Assembly: GCA_944324115.1 (NCBI GenBank)
Contig: CALUVB010000006.1
Location: 1 to 34,270 of the forward strand
Source of the DNA: an uncultured Elusimicrobiales bacterium
GTDB lineage: Bacteria; Elusimicrobiota; Elusimicrobia; Elusimicrobiales; Elusimicrobiaceae
Length of the DNA: 34,270 bases
Reading direction: 5' to 3'
The notes beneath the pieces were generated by a model. That model was not told the origin of the DNA and made no database searches. It saw only the letters and a program-made list of their open reading frames with translations. Both the position numbers and the translations under genes were made by a program. Positions 6,508 to 13,872 of the stretch are shown one piece after another (within the stretch, counting starts at the first letter, position 1; the number at the start of each line of letters is the position of its first letter).

Positions 6508-8568
6508 TTATTTGCTGTACAACTGTTCTTCCAATAGGCGCACTTGGCGTTCCAGCTCCTGCATGCGTTCGGCTTTGCATTTGGGGCATTCAAAATGTTC
6601 CCCTTCAATATAGCCGCATTTGGGGCAGACGCTGAATGTGGGCGTAATGGAGAAGTAGGGAAGCGTGTATTTTTCGCACACGGTTCTGATGAATTTCTTC
6701 ATCGCTTCCAAGTTTTTAATGCGTTCCCCGGTGAATATATGCTGCACGGTGCCTCCGGTGTATTTGGACTGGATATTGCTCTGTAAGTCCAGCATTTCAA
6801 ATACGTCGTCGGTATAGTTGACCGGCAGCTGCGATGAATTGGTATAGAAAGGCTGGTGCCCTTGTTTATACAGTTCCTCATCTGCGCAGATGATTTCGGG
6901 GTAGCGCTCCTTGTCCAGCTTGGCCAAGCGGTAAGAGGTGCCTTCGGCCGGGGTGGCTTCCAAGTTGTAGTTGTTGCCGGTTTCTTCCTGAAATTTGACC
7001 AAGGTCTCACGCATAAAGGTCAACACTTTTTCAGCAAAGGCGCGGCCTTTCTCTGTGCCGATGTCTTCCCCTATCAAGTTGACGGAGGCTTCGTTCAGGC
7101 CCACTAAGCCGATGGTGGAGAAGTGGTTTTTCCAATATTCGTTAAAGCGCTGCTTGACGGTGCGCAAATAGAAGCTCATGTACGGATAAAGATTTGCGCT
7201 GGTAAAGCGTTCAATAACTTTACGCTTGATTTCTAAGCTTTCTTTGGCCGTTTCCATGCGGTCAAGCAGATTTTTGAAAAATTCATCTTCATCTTTGGAC
7301 AAATAGCCCAAGCGCGGCAAATTGATAGTCACCACACCGATAGAGCCCGTCAGCGGGGCAGAACCAAACAGACCGCCGCCGCGTTTGCGCAGCTCGCGGT
7401 TGTCAATACGCAAGCGGCAGCACATGGAACGGGCGTCTTCGGGGTTCATGTCGGAGTTAATAAAGTTGGCAAAGTACGGAATGCCGTATTTGGCCGTCAT
7501 TTCCCACAACGGCGTTAATTTAGGATTATCCCAGTCGAAATCTTTGGTAATATTGTACGTCGGAATCGGGAACGTGAACACGCGGCCTTTGGCGTCTCCT
7601 GCGAGCATGACTTCGCAGAAAGCGCGGTTGAGCAAGTCCATTTCGTTTTGGAACTCTTTATAGGTCTTGTCCATCAGTTTCCCGCCGATGATAACCGGCT
7701 GGTCCTTATAATAGGAAGGCACATTAAGGTCCAGCGTTAAGTTGGTAAAAGGCGTTTGGAAGCCTACGCGGGTGGGCACGTTCACGTTAAACAGAAATTC
7801 CTGCAGGGCCTGTTTTACTTCATCGTAAGAAAGCTTGTCGTAATAGATAAACGGCGCCAACAGCGTATCAAAATTGCTGAACGCCTGCGCTCCGGCGCTT
7901 TCCCCCTGCAAGGTGTAGAAAAAGTTGACCACTTGGCCCAGAGCCGTGCGGAAGTGTTTGGCGGGTTTGCTTTCGGCTTTGCCTACTACACCGGTGAAGC
8001 CGCTGAGCAGCAAATCTTGCAAATCCCAACCTACGCAGTAAGCGCCCAGCAAGCCCAAATCGTGCAGGTGGAAGTCCCCTTCCGTGTGCATGCGTTTTAC
8101 TTTTTCAGGATAAATTTTATTGAGCCAGTAAATTTTGCTGATTTCAGAGGAAATATAATTGTTAAGTCCCTGCAGGGAATAGCCCATATTGCTGTTTTCG
8201 TTGACTTGCCAGTCAATTTGTTTAAGGTATTGATCTACCAAATCCACGTTGAATTTGGAAGAAATTTCACGGATACGGGCGTGCTGGTCGCGGTAGAGGA
8301 TATAAGCTTTTGCCGTTTTGTGATAATTAGACGTCAGCAATACATCTTCTACAATATCCTGTACGTTTTCTACGTTGGGGGTGGTGTCGGAATAAAGCTG
8401 TTGAATGATATTAATGGCCCGGATAGTCAATTTTTTTGCGGTTTCTGCGTCAAACTCTCCGGTTACCGCGGCGGCTTTTTCAATAGCCTTGGTAATCTTT
8501 TTAGAATCAAAATGTTGAATAGTTCCGTCTCTTTTGACGATATTTGTAATTACTTCTGCGTTTTCCAT
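6508..8568 (-). CDS. nrdD: Class III ribonucleotide reductase large subunit lacking the glycyl radical motif
   Basis: NrdD makes deoxyribonucleotides from ribonucleoside triphosphates without oxygen. The N-terminus is an ATP-cone allosteric domain (residues about 1-95, IVKRDGTIQHFDSKKITKAIEKA). The catalytic barrel follows, with LHDLGLLGAYCVGWDL and SMCCRLRIDNREL-x5-GGLFG, then the TGSIGVVTINLPRLGY stretch, holding the usual active-site cysteines. The zinc-ribbon cysteines are Cys648, 651, 661 and 664. In ordinary NrdD the zinc site is followed at once by the RVxGY radical motif. Here the chain instead continues into a 22-residue charged helix (MQELERQVRLLEEQL) and stops. The radical motif is on the next gene. 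The ribosome site AGGA is 8 nt from the ATG. Confidence 0.95.
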   Translation of the reverse strand: MENAEVITNIVKRDGTIQHFDSKKITKAIEKAAAVTGEFDAETAKKLTIRAINIIQQLYSDTTPNVENVQDIVEDVLLTSNYHKTAKAYILYRDQHARIREISSKFNVDLVDQYLKQIDWQVNENSNMGYSLQGLNNYISSEISKIYWLNKIYPEKVKRMHTEGDFHLHDLGLLGAYCVGWDLQDLLLSGFTGVVGKAESKPAKHFRTALGQVVNFFYTLQGESAGAQAFSNFDTLLAPFIYYDKLSYDEVKQALQEFLFNVNVPTRVGFQTPFTNLTLDLNVPSYYKDQPVIIGGKLMDKTYKEFQNEMDLLNRAFCEVMLAGDAKGRVFTFPIPTYNITKDFDWDNPKLTPLWEMTAKYGIPYFANFINSDMNPEDARSMCCRLRIDNRELRKRGGGLFGSAPLTGSIGVVTINLPRLGYLSKDEDEFFKNLLDRMETAKESLEIKRKVIERFTSANLYPYMSFYLRTVKQRFNEYWKNHFSTIGLVGLNEASVNLIGEDIGTEKGRAFAEKVLTFMRETLVKFQEETGNNYNLEATPAEGTSYRLAKLDKERYPEIICADEELYKQGHQPFYTNSSQLPVNYTDDVFEMLDLQSNIQSKYTGGTVQHIFTGERIKNLEAMKKFIRTVCEKYTLPYFSITPTFSVCPKCGYIEGEHFECPKCKAERMQELERQVRLLEEQLYSK

Positions 8569-8941
8569 GGTATAAGTCCTGTGTATGTGGTAGCCGCGCG
8601 GGTAGAAACCTGCGACAGTTTAAATTTTTGCATAAAAAAACTAAAAATGCAAATTACGTCTAAAAAGGCAGACAAAAAACAGGTAAAAAATATTTTTTTA
8701 CTTCTGAGAATTTCATTTTTTATTTGACTTTTGTCTGCAAAAAATTTTTTGTATTATTTGGGCTAATTAGTAATTATTACTATTAAGAGTATAGCTTATT
8801 TAGCGCTTTTGATAAACCTTTTATATTTGAAACGTGGGGCGTTTTAGTTTTGGAATAAAAGTACGGCAGAACGTTAGCTGCGGCAGTTTCTAAACGTGTT
8901 TGCGGAAAAATAACAAAAAAAAGAAATATTTTGCTTTTTTC
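8569..8941. promoter_or_regulatory. AT-rich divergent intergenic region upstream of nrdD
   Basis: About 370 nt without a supported gene separates nrdD (minus) from the small membrane protein (plus). It holds TTTGCAT...ATGCAAA (8627-8633 with 8647-8653) and a 15-nt dyad TAGTAAT-T-ATTACTA (8768-8782). Either could be an operator for an nrd regulator, but neither matches an NrdR box that I recognise. A 74-codon minus-strand frame (8783-9007) overlaps the promoter of the next gene and looks spurious. Confidence 0.45.
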
Positions 8942-8970
8942 TTGACCACAAGCCGCGAAAGTGATTAAAT
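8942..8970 (+). promoter_or_regulatory. Sigma-70-type promoter of the small membrane protein
   Basis: TTGACC (8942-8947), a 17-nt spacer and TTAAAT (8965-8970), with a TG dinucleotide just before the -10, fit a housekeeping promoter. The start ATG is 23 nt downstream behind a strong GGAGGGG ribosome site. Confidence 0.65.
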
Positions 8971-8992
8971 AAAACAAACAGGAGGGGAATAT

Positions 8993-9253
8993 ATGGACTT
9001 TTATCAAATTATGGTATTAATCGCAGTAATTGCTTTTGTGGTGCTGGTAGTTTACGCAGTGGCCACGCTGCGCCAAGTGGGGCGTACGGCGGAATCTTTG
9101 GAATACTTGGCCACATTGACCGCTGAGAATATGGCTAAAACCCAAAGCACGTTTGATTTGCTGGACAACGTGTCTTCTTTTTTGGACAGTACGTTTTATA
9201 AACTGCTGCGTTTGGGGGCGGATACGATTCAGCGCTATCGTTCTAAAAAATAA
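8993..9253 (+). CDS. Small membrane-anchored protein, DUF948-like
   Basis: The protein has 86 residues. One N-terminal transmembrane helix (residues about 6-26, IMVLIAVIAFVVLVVYAVATL) is followed by an amphipathic helical region (LRQVGRTAESLEYLATLTAENMAKTQ) and a basic tail (RYRSKK). Helix plus heptad-like region resembles the N-terminus of DUF948-type small membrane proteins; function is unknown. The gene has its own promoter, an excellent Shine-Dalgarno (AGGAGGGG) and a strong terminator right after the stop. It is therefore an independent, probably well-expressed transcript. Confidence 0.8.
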   Translation: MDFYQIMVLIAVIAFVVLVVYAVATLRQVGRTAESLEYLATLTAENMAKTQSTFDLLDNVSSFLDSTFYKLLRLGADTIQRYRSKK

Positions 9254-9284
9254 AAAACGCGGGAGAGACAACTCCCGCGTTTTT
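9253..9284 (+). terminator. Strong intrinsic terminator
   Basis: A 13-bp perfect stem (9253-9265 with 9272-9284), GC-rich in the middle with A/T ends and a 6-nt loop, sits directly after the stop codon of the small membrane protein. Confidence 0.92.
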
Positions 9285-9306
9285 CTATATTTCCCGCTTT
9301 AGACAG

Positions 9307-9331
9307 AAAGCCGCTTGAAAGCGGCTTTTTC
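9307..9331. terminator. Second terminator hairpin, possibly bidirectional
   Basis: AAAGCCGCT (9307-9315) pairs with AGCGGCTTT (9320-9328) around a 4-nt loop and is followed by TTTTT on the plus strand. On the minus strand it could end transcripts running out of tspO. The remaining 9332-9509 holds nothing I can name. Confidence 0.8.
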
Positions 9332-9509
9332 TATACTGTTTGGCTGAGCGGCGCAGGGGGAGATGTCCTTGCTGTTGGGGCGGTATGTGATGGCGCTTGT
9401 TGTGCAGCAGTATGTCTTTATCTGCGAATGTCTCCATTAACCCGCTTGGGGCGTAAGCAATTGGCCGCTCCTCTGCTCAACGCAGGTCTTTTTTTGCTTG
9501 AGATCCGGG

Positions 9510-9974
9510 CTAGTTGAGCAAAATTACGGCATAATTTAGGCTCCAAGCAAATCCCAACCATATAATATAAGGCACTAACAGCCAAAAAGCTTGCCGGCAA
9601 ACGGGCCAAAGGCGTTTGAGCAGCCAGGCCGTCACGAAAACTAAAGCGGTTAAAACCAATAAAGCCCAGCCCGGCTCTTGCCTTCCAAAAAATATGGGTG
9701 TCCACAAAGCATTCAGTGCCAACTGGCTGATAAACAATAACAAAGCCGGGCGTATCTCTGGGCGCAGACCTCGCCTGGTTAGATAAAAGCCGGCTACCCC
9801 CATTAAAATATATAACACGCTCCATACCGCCCCAAACAGCCAATCCGGCGGCATAAAAGAAGGTTGCACTAATCCGTGGAACCAAGGTATTCCTTGGCTG
9901 ACGGAAGTTGCTCCTGCCCAAGTAGGCAGCTGGCAGAAGACAATCCAAAATATAAGTCTGGGCAAATGATGCAT
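9510..9974 (-). CDS. tspO: TspO/MBR family tryptophan-rich membrane protein
   Basis: This is a five-helix membrane protein of the TspO/peripheral benzodiazepine receptor family, which binds porphyrins and related ligands; its bacterial role is regulatory or stress-related and not well settled. At 154 residues it has the family size. Recognisable stretches are WF..L..PSFMPPDWLFGAVWSVLYILMGVAGF (helix 1-2 loop and helix 2), SQLALNALWTPIFF (helix 3) and PYIIWLGFAWSLNYAVILLN (helix 5, including the family's W..FA..LN motif). The frame extends to 9998, but the ATG at 9974 follows GGGGGAA by 3 nt and is preferred. It is a single gene on the minus strand, divergent from accB. Confidence 0.9.
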   Translation of the reverse strand: MHHLPRLIFWIVFCQLPTWAGATSVSQGIPWFHGLVQPSFMPPDWLFGAVWSVLYILMGVAGFYLTRRGLRPEIRPALLLFISQLALNALWTPIFFGRQEPGWALLVLTALVFVTAWLLKRLWPVCRQAFWLLVPYIIWLGFAWSLNYAVILLN

Positions 9975-10213
9975 ATTTCCCCCAGTATGCTTTATCATAT
10001 TGGAAGTATGGTTTTCATCTTCCTGTACTTGCTCCAGTATAGCTTATTCTGGGTTTTTTGCGGTAGCATAAAACCGGATTAGAGTGCTGTGATTTGAGGA
10101 GAGGAGAAAAAGCTTTTAGCTGTTTTTGAAAAATTCTATCTTCGGTCTTGCTTTAGCTGGCCTGTTAAAGACAGAAAAGCCTATGTGTACAGCTTTCCCG
10201 GAGCGGAGAAAAA
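9975..10213. other. Intergenic region between tspO and the acc genes
   Basis: About 240 nt. It must hold the tspO promoter on the minus strand; I see no convincing -35/-10 pair. A 63-codon minus-strand frame at 10116-10307 lacks a ribosome site and overlaps accB, so it is not called. Confidence 0.4.
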
Positions 10214-10239
10214 TGCTAAAATAAAACAGAACTATTTTA
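10214..10239 (+). promoter_or_regulatory. Extended -10 promoter and dyad upstream of accB-like gene
   Basis: TGCTAAAAT (10214-10222) is an extended -10 element. It overlaps a 7-bp inverted repeat, TAAAATA (10217-10223) with TATTTTA (10233-10239), placed around the likely transcription start, where an operator would sit. GAGAGG precedes the ATG by 5 nt. Confidence 0.4.
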
Positions 10240-10260
10240 ACCTCCCCAAAGAGAGGCGTT

Positions 10261-10635
10261 ATGGATACTAAATTGATTGCAGAAATTACCCAGTGGATGA
10301 AAACCACGGATTTGGCAGAATTTTGTTACGAAAAAAATCATAATTGTATTGAAATCAAAACCCGCGAAGCTTTGCCCGAGCCTGCTCAGTTCTCTTGTCA
10401 TTTAACAGCCGTTGCCGCGCCTGCTTTGGGCTTTTATCATGCCGCCCCGAAAGGCAAGAGTTTGCCTCTGAAAGAAGGCCAAAAAGTCAAGGAAGGAGAC
10501 AGCTTGGGTTTGGTGGAAACCGTATCTGCCAAGCACTCCGTTACGGCGCCGGTGGCCGGTACGCTGCGTATTATTGCCGCCGAAGAAGGCAAAGCTGTAG
10601 AATATGGCCAGCCGTTGTTTTTTATTGAACCGTAG
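10261..10635 (+). CDS. accB: AccB-like biotinyl/lipoyl-domain protein with the carrier lysine replaced
   Basis: The 124 residues follow the biotin carboxyl carrier protein plan: an N-terminal helix and strand (IAEITQWMKTTDLAEFCYEKNHNCIEIKTRE), a short linker, then a biotinyl domain from about residue 50 (GFYHAAPKGKSLPL, KVKEGDSLGLVE, APVAGTL, VEYGQPLFFIEP). Directly followed by accC (9-nt gap), it should carry biotin for acetyl-CoA carboxylase. The modification hairpin is abnormal. Where BCCPs have EAMKM, this protein has ETVSAKH (residues 86-92). Ser89 aligns with the biotinylated lysine, and the nearest lysine is Lys91, two residues on. The codons are unambiguous. It may be a degenerate or repurposed carrier, or be modified at a shifted lysine. 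Another accB could exist elsewhere. Confidence 0.85.
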   Translation: MDTKLIAEITQWMKTTDLAEFCYEKNHNCIEIKTREALPEPAQFSCHLTAVAAPALGFYHAAPKGKSLPLKEGQKVKEGDSLGLVETVSAKHSVTAPVAGTLRIIAAEEGKAVEYGQPLFFIEP

Positions 10636-10644
10636 AGGCCTTCC

Positions 10645-12036
10645 ATGACTGCAAAAATTAAAGTAACTCCCTTTAAAAAAGTGCTTATAGCCAACCGCGG
10701 CGAAATTGCTTTGCGCGTGATTCGCACGCTCAGAGAAATGAATATCAAATCCATTGCCGTTTATTCCGAAGCGGACCGCAATAGCCTGCATGTGCGTATG
10801 GCTGATGAAGCGGTGTGTATCGGTGCGGCTCCGTCGACGTTGAGCTATCTGAATATTGACGCGGTGGTAACCGCCGCCAAGATGACCGGGGCAGACGCCG
10901 TACACCCGGGCTATGGGTTTTTGTCTGAAAATGCGGATTTTGCCGAAGCCGTGACCAAAGCCGGCATTACGTTTATTGGCCCTACGGCCCAAGCAATCAG
11001 TATGTTGGGCGTGAAAAGCACCGCGCGTGAAATTGCCGTCAAAGGCGGCGTGCCGATTACGCCGGGTTCTGATGGCGTGGTGGGAAAGAACTTTAGAGAA
11101 GTGGCCCGTAAAATCGGCTTTCCTATTATGATTAAGGCTTCTTTGGGCGGCGGCGGAAAAGGAATGCGTGCTTGTTTGGAAGAAAAAGATTTGGAACGCA
11201 TGATGAAAACAGCCCAGGCCGAAGCCAAGGCCAACTTTGGCGATGATCGCGTCTATTTTGAAAAACTCGTTTTAAATCCGCGTCATATTGAAGTGCAGGT
11301 GGCTGCCGATAATTATGGCAACGCCATTGCCTTTGCCGAGCGCGACTGCAGCATGCAGCGCCGCCACCAGAAGCTGGTGGAAGAATCGCCGTCTCCGTTT
11401 GTAGATGCGGTTACCCGCCGTAAACTGCAAGAAGCCGCCGTTAAATTGGTCAAAGCTGCCAAATACCGCGGCGTGGGCACGGTGGAATTTTTGATGGCGC
11501 AGAACAAAGAATTTTATTTTATGGAAGTAAATACGCGTCTTCAGGTGGAGCACCCGGTAACGGAAGCCGTGTGCGGCTATGATTTGGTTAAAATGCAAAT
11601 CCGCATTGCTCAAGGCGAGCCCTTGTGCATCGGGCAGAAAGAAGCGGCGGTCATTCGCTGTCATGCCATTGAACACCGTATTAATGCCGAAGACAGTGAT
11701 CGTAATTTTACCCCGTGTCCGGGTACTATTGAAGAATGGATTCCCGCCGGGGGCTTGGGGGTGCGTGTGGACAGCCATATGTATACGGGATACACCATTC
11801 CCAGCTATTATGACAGTTTGATAGCTAAGCTGATTTTAACCGCTCCAGACCGAGAAAAGCTGCTGCAACGCAGCCGCCGCGCGCTGGGGGAATTTAAAGT
11901 GGGGGGGGTTAAGACGACGATTCCTTTCCACCAGAAGATAGTAAATAATTCGGATTTCGTTGCTGGCAATATGGATACGGGACTGATTGAACGTATGCTG
12001 GAAGCGCAACAAAAGCAAGATGAAGGCAAAAAGTAA
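10645..12036 (+). CDS. accC: Biotin carboxylase subunit of acetyl-CoA carboxylase
   Basis: AccC carboxylates biotin on the carrier protein using ATP and bicarbonate, the first step of malonyl-CoA formation for fatty acid synthesis. The protein is 463 residues, slightly longer than typical (about 450) because of a short N-terminal extension and a charged tail. The N-terminal domain opens with [22 protein letters not shown]. The ATP-grasp domain has [12 protein letters not shown] (glycine-rich loop), [12 protein letters not shown], and the metal-binding [16 protein letters not shown]. The C-terminal domain includes GHAIE-like [12 protein letters not shown]. All catalytic motifs look intact, in contrast to the neighbouring carrier. 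The next gene starts inside its last codons. Confidence 0.96.
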   Translation: MTAKIKVTPFKKVLIANRGEIALRVIRTLREMNIKSIAVYSEADRNSLHVRMADEAVCIGAAPSTLSYLNIDAVVTAAKMTGADAVHPGYGFLSENADFAEAVTKAGITFIGPTAQAISMLGVKSTAREIAVKGGVPITPGSDGVVGKNFREVARKIGFPIMIKASLGGGGKGMRACLEEKDLERMMKTAQAEAKANFGDDRVYFEKLVLNPRHIEVQVAADNYGNAIAFAERDCSMQRRHQKLVEESPSPFVDAVTRRKLQEAAVKLVKAAKYRGVGTVEFLMAQNKEFYFMEVNTRLQVEHPVTEAVCGYDLVKMQIRIAQGEPLCIGQKEAAVIRCHAIEHRINAEDSDRNFTPCPGTIEEWIPAGGLGVRVDSHMYTGYTIPSYYDSLIAKLILTAPDREKLLQRSRRALGEFKVGGVKTTIPFHQKIVNNSDFVAGNMDTGLIERMLEAQQKQDEGKK

Positions 12037-12484
12037 GATTTTCAGCCGGCCCGCATTAGCCAAATGGCTGGATAAACAACGCAAAGCGGGACATAAAATA
12101 GTATTTACCAACGGCTGTTTTGATATTCTGCACGCCGGACATGTAAGCGTGCTGGAGTTTTCGCGTGCCCAAGGAGACGTGCTGGTGGTGGGGGTGAACA
12201 GCGATGCATCGGTGCGGCGTTTGAAAGGTCCCACCCGCCCCGTCAATAAACAAGCCGACCGGGCGTTGGTGCTGGCGGCGCTGGAGTCGGTAAACGCGGT
12301 GTGCGTATTTGGAGAAGATACGCCGTACAATTTAATTAAATTGGTCCGCCCCGATGTGCTGGTAAAAGGCGGCGATTATAAGCCTTCGGAAATTGTGGGC
12401 AGAGAATTTGCAAAAAAAGTAGCGCGTTTTGCTCTTTTAAAAGGGCGTTCCACTACCAATATTATCAAGAAAGTACAGAAGTAG
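12020..12484 (+). CDS. hldE: D-glycero-beta-D-manno-heptose 1-phosphate adenylyltransferase (RfaE/HldE C-domain type)
   Basis: This nucleotidyltransferase forms ADP-heptose, the precursor of the LPS inner core, and so points to an outer membrane. The 154 residues correspond only to the C-terminal domain of the bifunctional E. coli HldE; the kinase half must be separate. Motifs are [13 protein letters not shown] (HxGH nucleotide-binding signature), [25 protein letters not shown] and the closing [11 protein letters not shown]. The frame is open back to 11987. The ATG at 12020 gives a normal start and a 17-nt overlap with accC; no strong Shine-Dalgarno is seen, suggesting coupling to accC translation. 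Confidence 0.92.
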   Translation: MKAKSKIFSRPALAKWLDKQRKAGHKIVFTNGCFDILHAGHVSVLEFSRAQGDVLVVGVNSDASVRRLKGPTRPVNKQADRALVLAALESVNAVCVFGEDTPYNLIKLVRPDVLVKGGDYKPSEIVGREFAKKVARFALLKGRSTTNIIKKVQK

Positions 12485-12503
12485 GTACCAAAAGGAAAAG
12501 AAT

Positions 12504-13694
12504 ATGTCTGATATTTTTGAAAAGTGCAAAAATTATAAAGATGCCAAACTGGCCATGAAGCTGGGTATTTACGGCTATTTCCAGCCGATAGAATCGGCCC
12601 AGGGGCCGGAAGTGGTGTTAGGCGGTAAAAAGTATATTATGGCCGGGTCTAACAATTATTTGGGATTGGCCGATGACCCGGAGATGAAAAAAGCCGCCGC
12701 AGACGCCGCCTTGAAATACGGCACCGGCTGTGCGGGTTCCCGCTTTTTGAATGGGAATACCGTTTTTCACGACCAATTGGAACAGCGCATTGCGCGTTTT
12801 AAACGCAAAGAAGCCGGCCTTATCTTTTCCACCGGTTATCAGATGAATTTGGGCGTGGTGTCCTGCTTAATTAGAAAAGGGGATTATGCCATTGTGGATA
12901 AATTGGACCATGCCAGTATTTTAGACGGCGTCAAACTTTCTGACGGAGAGATGGTGCGTTTTAAACACAATGACCCGGAAGATTTGGAACGTGTACTTTC
13001 TAAATTGCCTCCCGAAGCCGGGAAATTGATTATTGTAGACGGCGTCTTTAGCATGGAGGGTGACATTTGCCCACTGCCGGACATTGTCAAAGCCGCCAAG
13101 AAATACGGCGCGCGTATTATAGTAGATGATGCGCATGCGACGGGTATCATCGGCAAAACAGGCCGCGGCACCTGTGAATATTTCGGTTTGGAAAACGGGG
13201 AAGTGGATTTGGTGGTAGGCACCTGCTCCAAGACCTTTGCCACGGTGGGTGGCTTTGTGGTGGGAGACGCGGATATTATTCATTATATCCGCCACAATGC
13301 ACGCAGCCAGATTTTCTCCGCGGCGTTGCCGCCGGCCTCTGTGGCTTCTATCAATAAAGCGCTGGAGCTGATAGAAAATGATACTTCCCGCCGCGATAAT
13401 TTGTTCCGTATGACGGATAATTTGAAAAAAGGTTTGCGTGAGCTGGGCTTTGATTTGGGACACAGCACCACGCCGGTTATCCCGGTGCATGTGGGCAGCA
13501 ATGAAAACTGCTTTAAGATGTGGCGTGCGCTGCATGAGCTGGGTATTTTCTCCAATCCGGTGGTCAGCCCTGCCGTGCCGCCGGGCCGCGCCTTAATGCG
13601 TTTGACGTTGATGGCTACGCACACTGACGAGCATGTACAAAAGATTATTGATGCGTTTGCCCAGGCGGGCCGGGCAGTAGGCGTTATTAAATAG
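12504..13694 (+). CDS. Serine palmitoyltransferase-like PLP enzyme (alpha-oxoamine synthase family)
   Basis: This PLP-dependent enzyme condenses an amino acid with an acyl thioester. The family includes KBL, AONS (BioF), HemA and SPT. The 396 residues match the SPT branch best by eye: GSNNYLGLADDPE, KYGTGCAGSRFLNGN, H.QLE..IA.F and the lysine loop GTCSKTFATVGGF with Lys243 as the Schiff-base residue. KBL and AONS usually have GTLGKALG at that point. His136 (KLDHAS) and Asp209/His211 (VDDAHATG) are the expected cofactor contacts. AAAGGAAAAG precedes the ATG. A terminator follows, then the candidate ceramide synthase gene. The probable product is 3-ketosphinganine; 2-amino-3-ketobutyrate or 8-amino-7-oxononanoate formation cannot be excluded. 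Confidence 0.88.
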   Translation: MSDIFEKCKNYKDAKLAMKLGIYGYFQPIESAQGPEVVLGGKKYIMAGSNNYLGLADDPEMKKAAADAALKYGTGCAGSRFLNGNTVFHDQLEQRIARFKRKEAGLIFSTGYQMNLGVVSCLIRKGDYAIVDKLDHASILDGVKLSDGEMVRFKHNDPEDLERVLSKLPPEAGKLIIVDGVFSMEGDICPLPDIVKAAKKYGARIIVDDAHATGIIGKTGRGTCEYFGLENGEVDLVVGTCSKTFATVGGFVVGDADIIHYIRHNARSQIFSAALPPASVASINKALELIENDTSRRDNLFRMTDNLKKGLRELGFDLGHSTTPVIPVHVGSNENCFKMWRALHELGIFSNPVVSPAVPPGRALMRLTLMATHTDEHVQKIIDAFAQAGRAVGVIK

Positions 13695-13704
13695 TGATTC
13701 TTAG

Positions 13705-13732
13705 ACCCCGCACTCGCAAGAGGCGGGGTTTT
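13705..13732 (+). terminator. Terminator after the SPT-like gene
   Basis: ACCCCGC (13705-13711) pairs with GCGGGGT (13723-13729) around an 11-nt loop, followed by TTTTG. It lies 10 nt after the stop codon. Confidence 0.75.
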
Positions 13733-13832
13733 GTAATAGCCGGTGGAAACGAGACGGAAGCTGGTTGAAATATTTTTCCGGGGTTGAATACCATAACAGA
13801 GCCGGCTTTTGAGGGTTGAAGGAGACAAGTTG

Positions 13833-13852
13833 CCACGGGTAAATGCCCGTGG
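13833..13852 (+). promoter_or_regulatory. Leader hairpin just upstream of the acyltransferase gene
   Basis: CCACGGG (13833-13839) pairs with CCCGTGG (13846-13852) around TAAATG and is followed by TAGTTTCTTTT. It ends 20 nt before the ATG at 13873 and immediately precedes the ribosome site. It could act as a terminator/attenuator or merely as a leader stem. Confidence 0.45.
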
Positions 13853-13872
13853 TAGTTTCTTTTGGAGGGAGT

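Noticed and set aside
6165-6510. nrdD split explained by a single frameshift or sequencing error
   Set aside because: The halves are separated by 124 nt of structured spacer, lie in different frames, and the small gene has its own ribosome site and a new N-terminal helix, so one indel cannot rejoin them.
6054-6635. 193-codon plus-strand frame across nrdG, the small subunit and nrdD
   Set aside because: It is antisense to three supported genes and their structured spacer, with no coding features.
7756-8727. 323-codon plus-strand frame antisense to nrdD
   Set aside because: It lies entirely opposite a well-conserved gene, has no ribosome site or domain, and its composition mirrors NrdD codon usage.
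8783-9007. 74-codon minus-strand frame upstream of nrdD
   Set aside because: It covers the promoter and start of the small membrane protein and has no ribosome site or motif.
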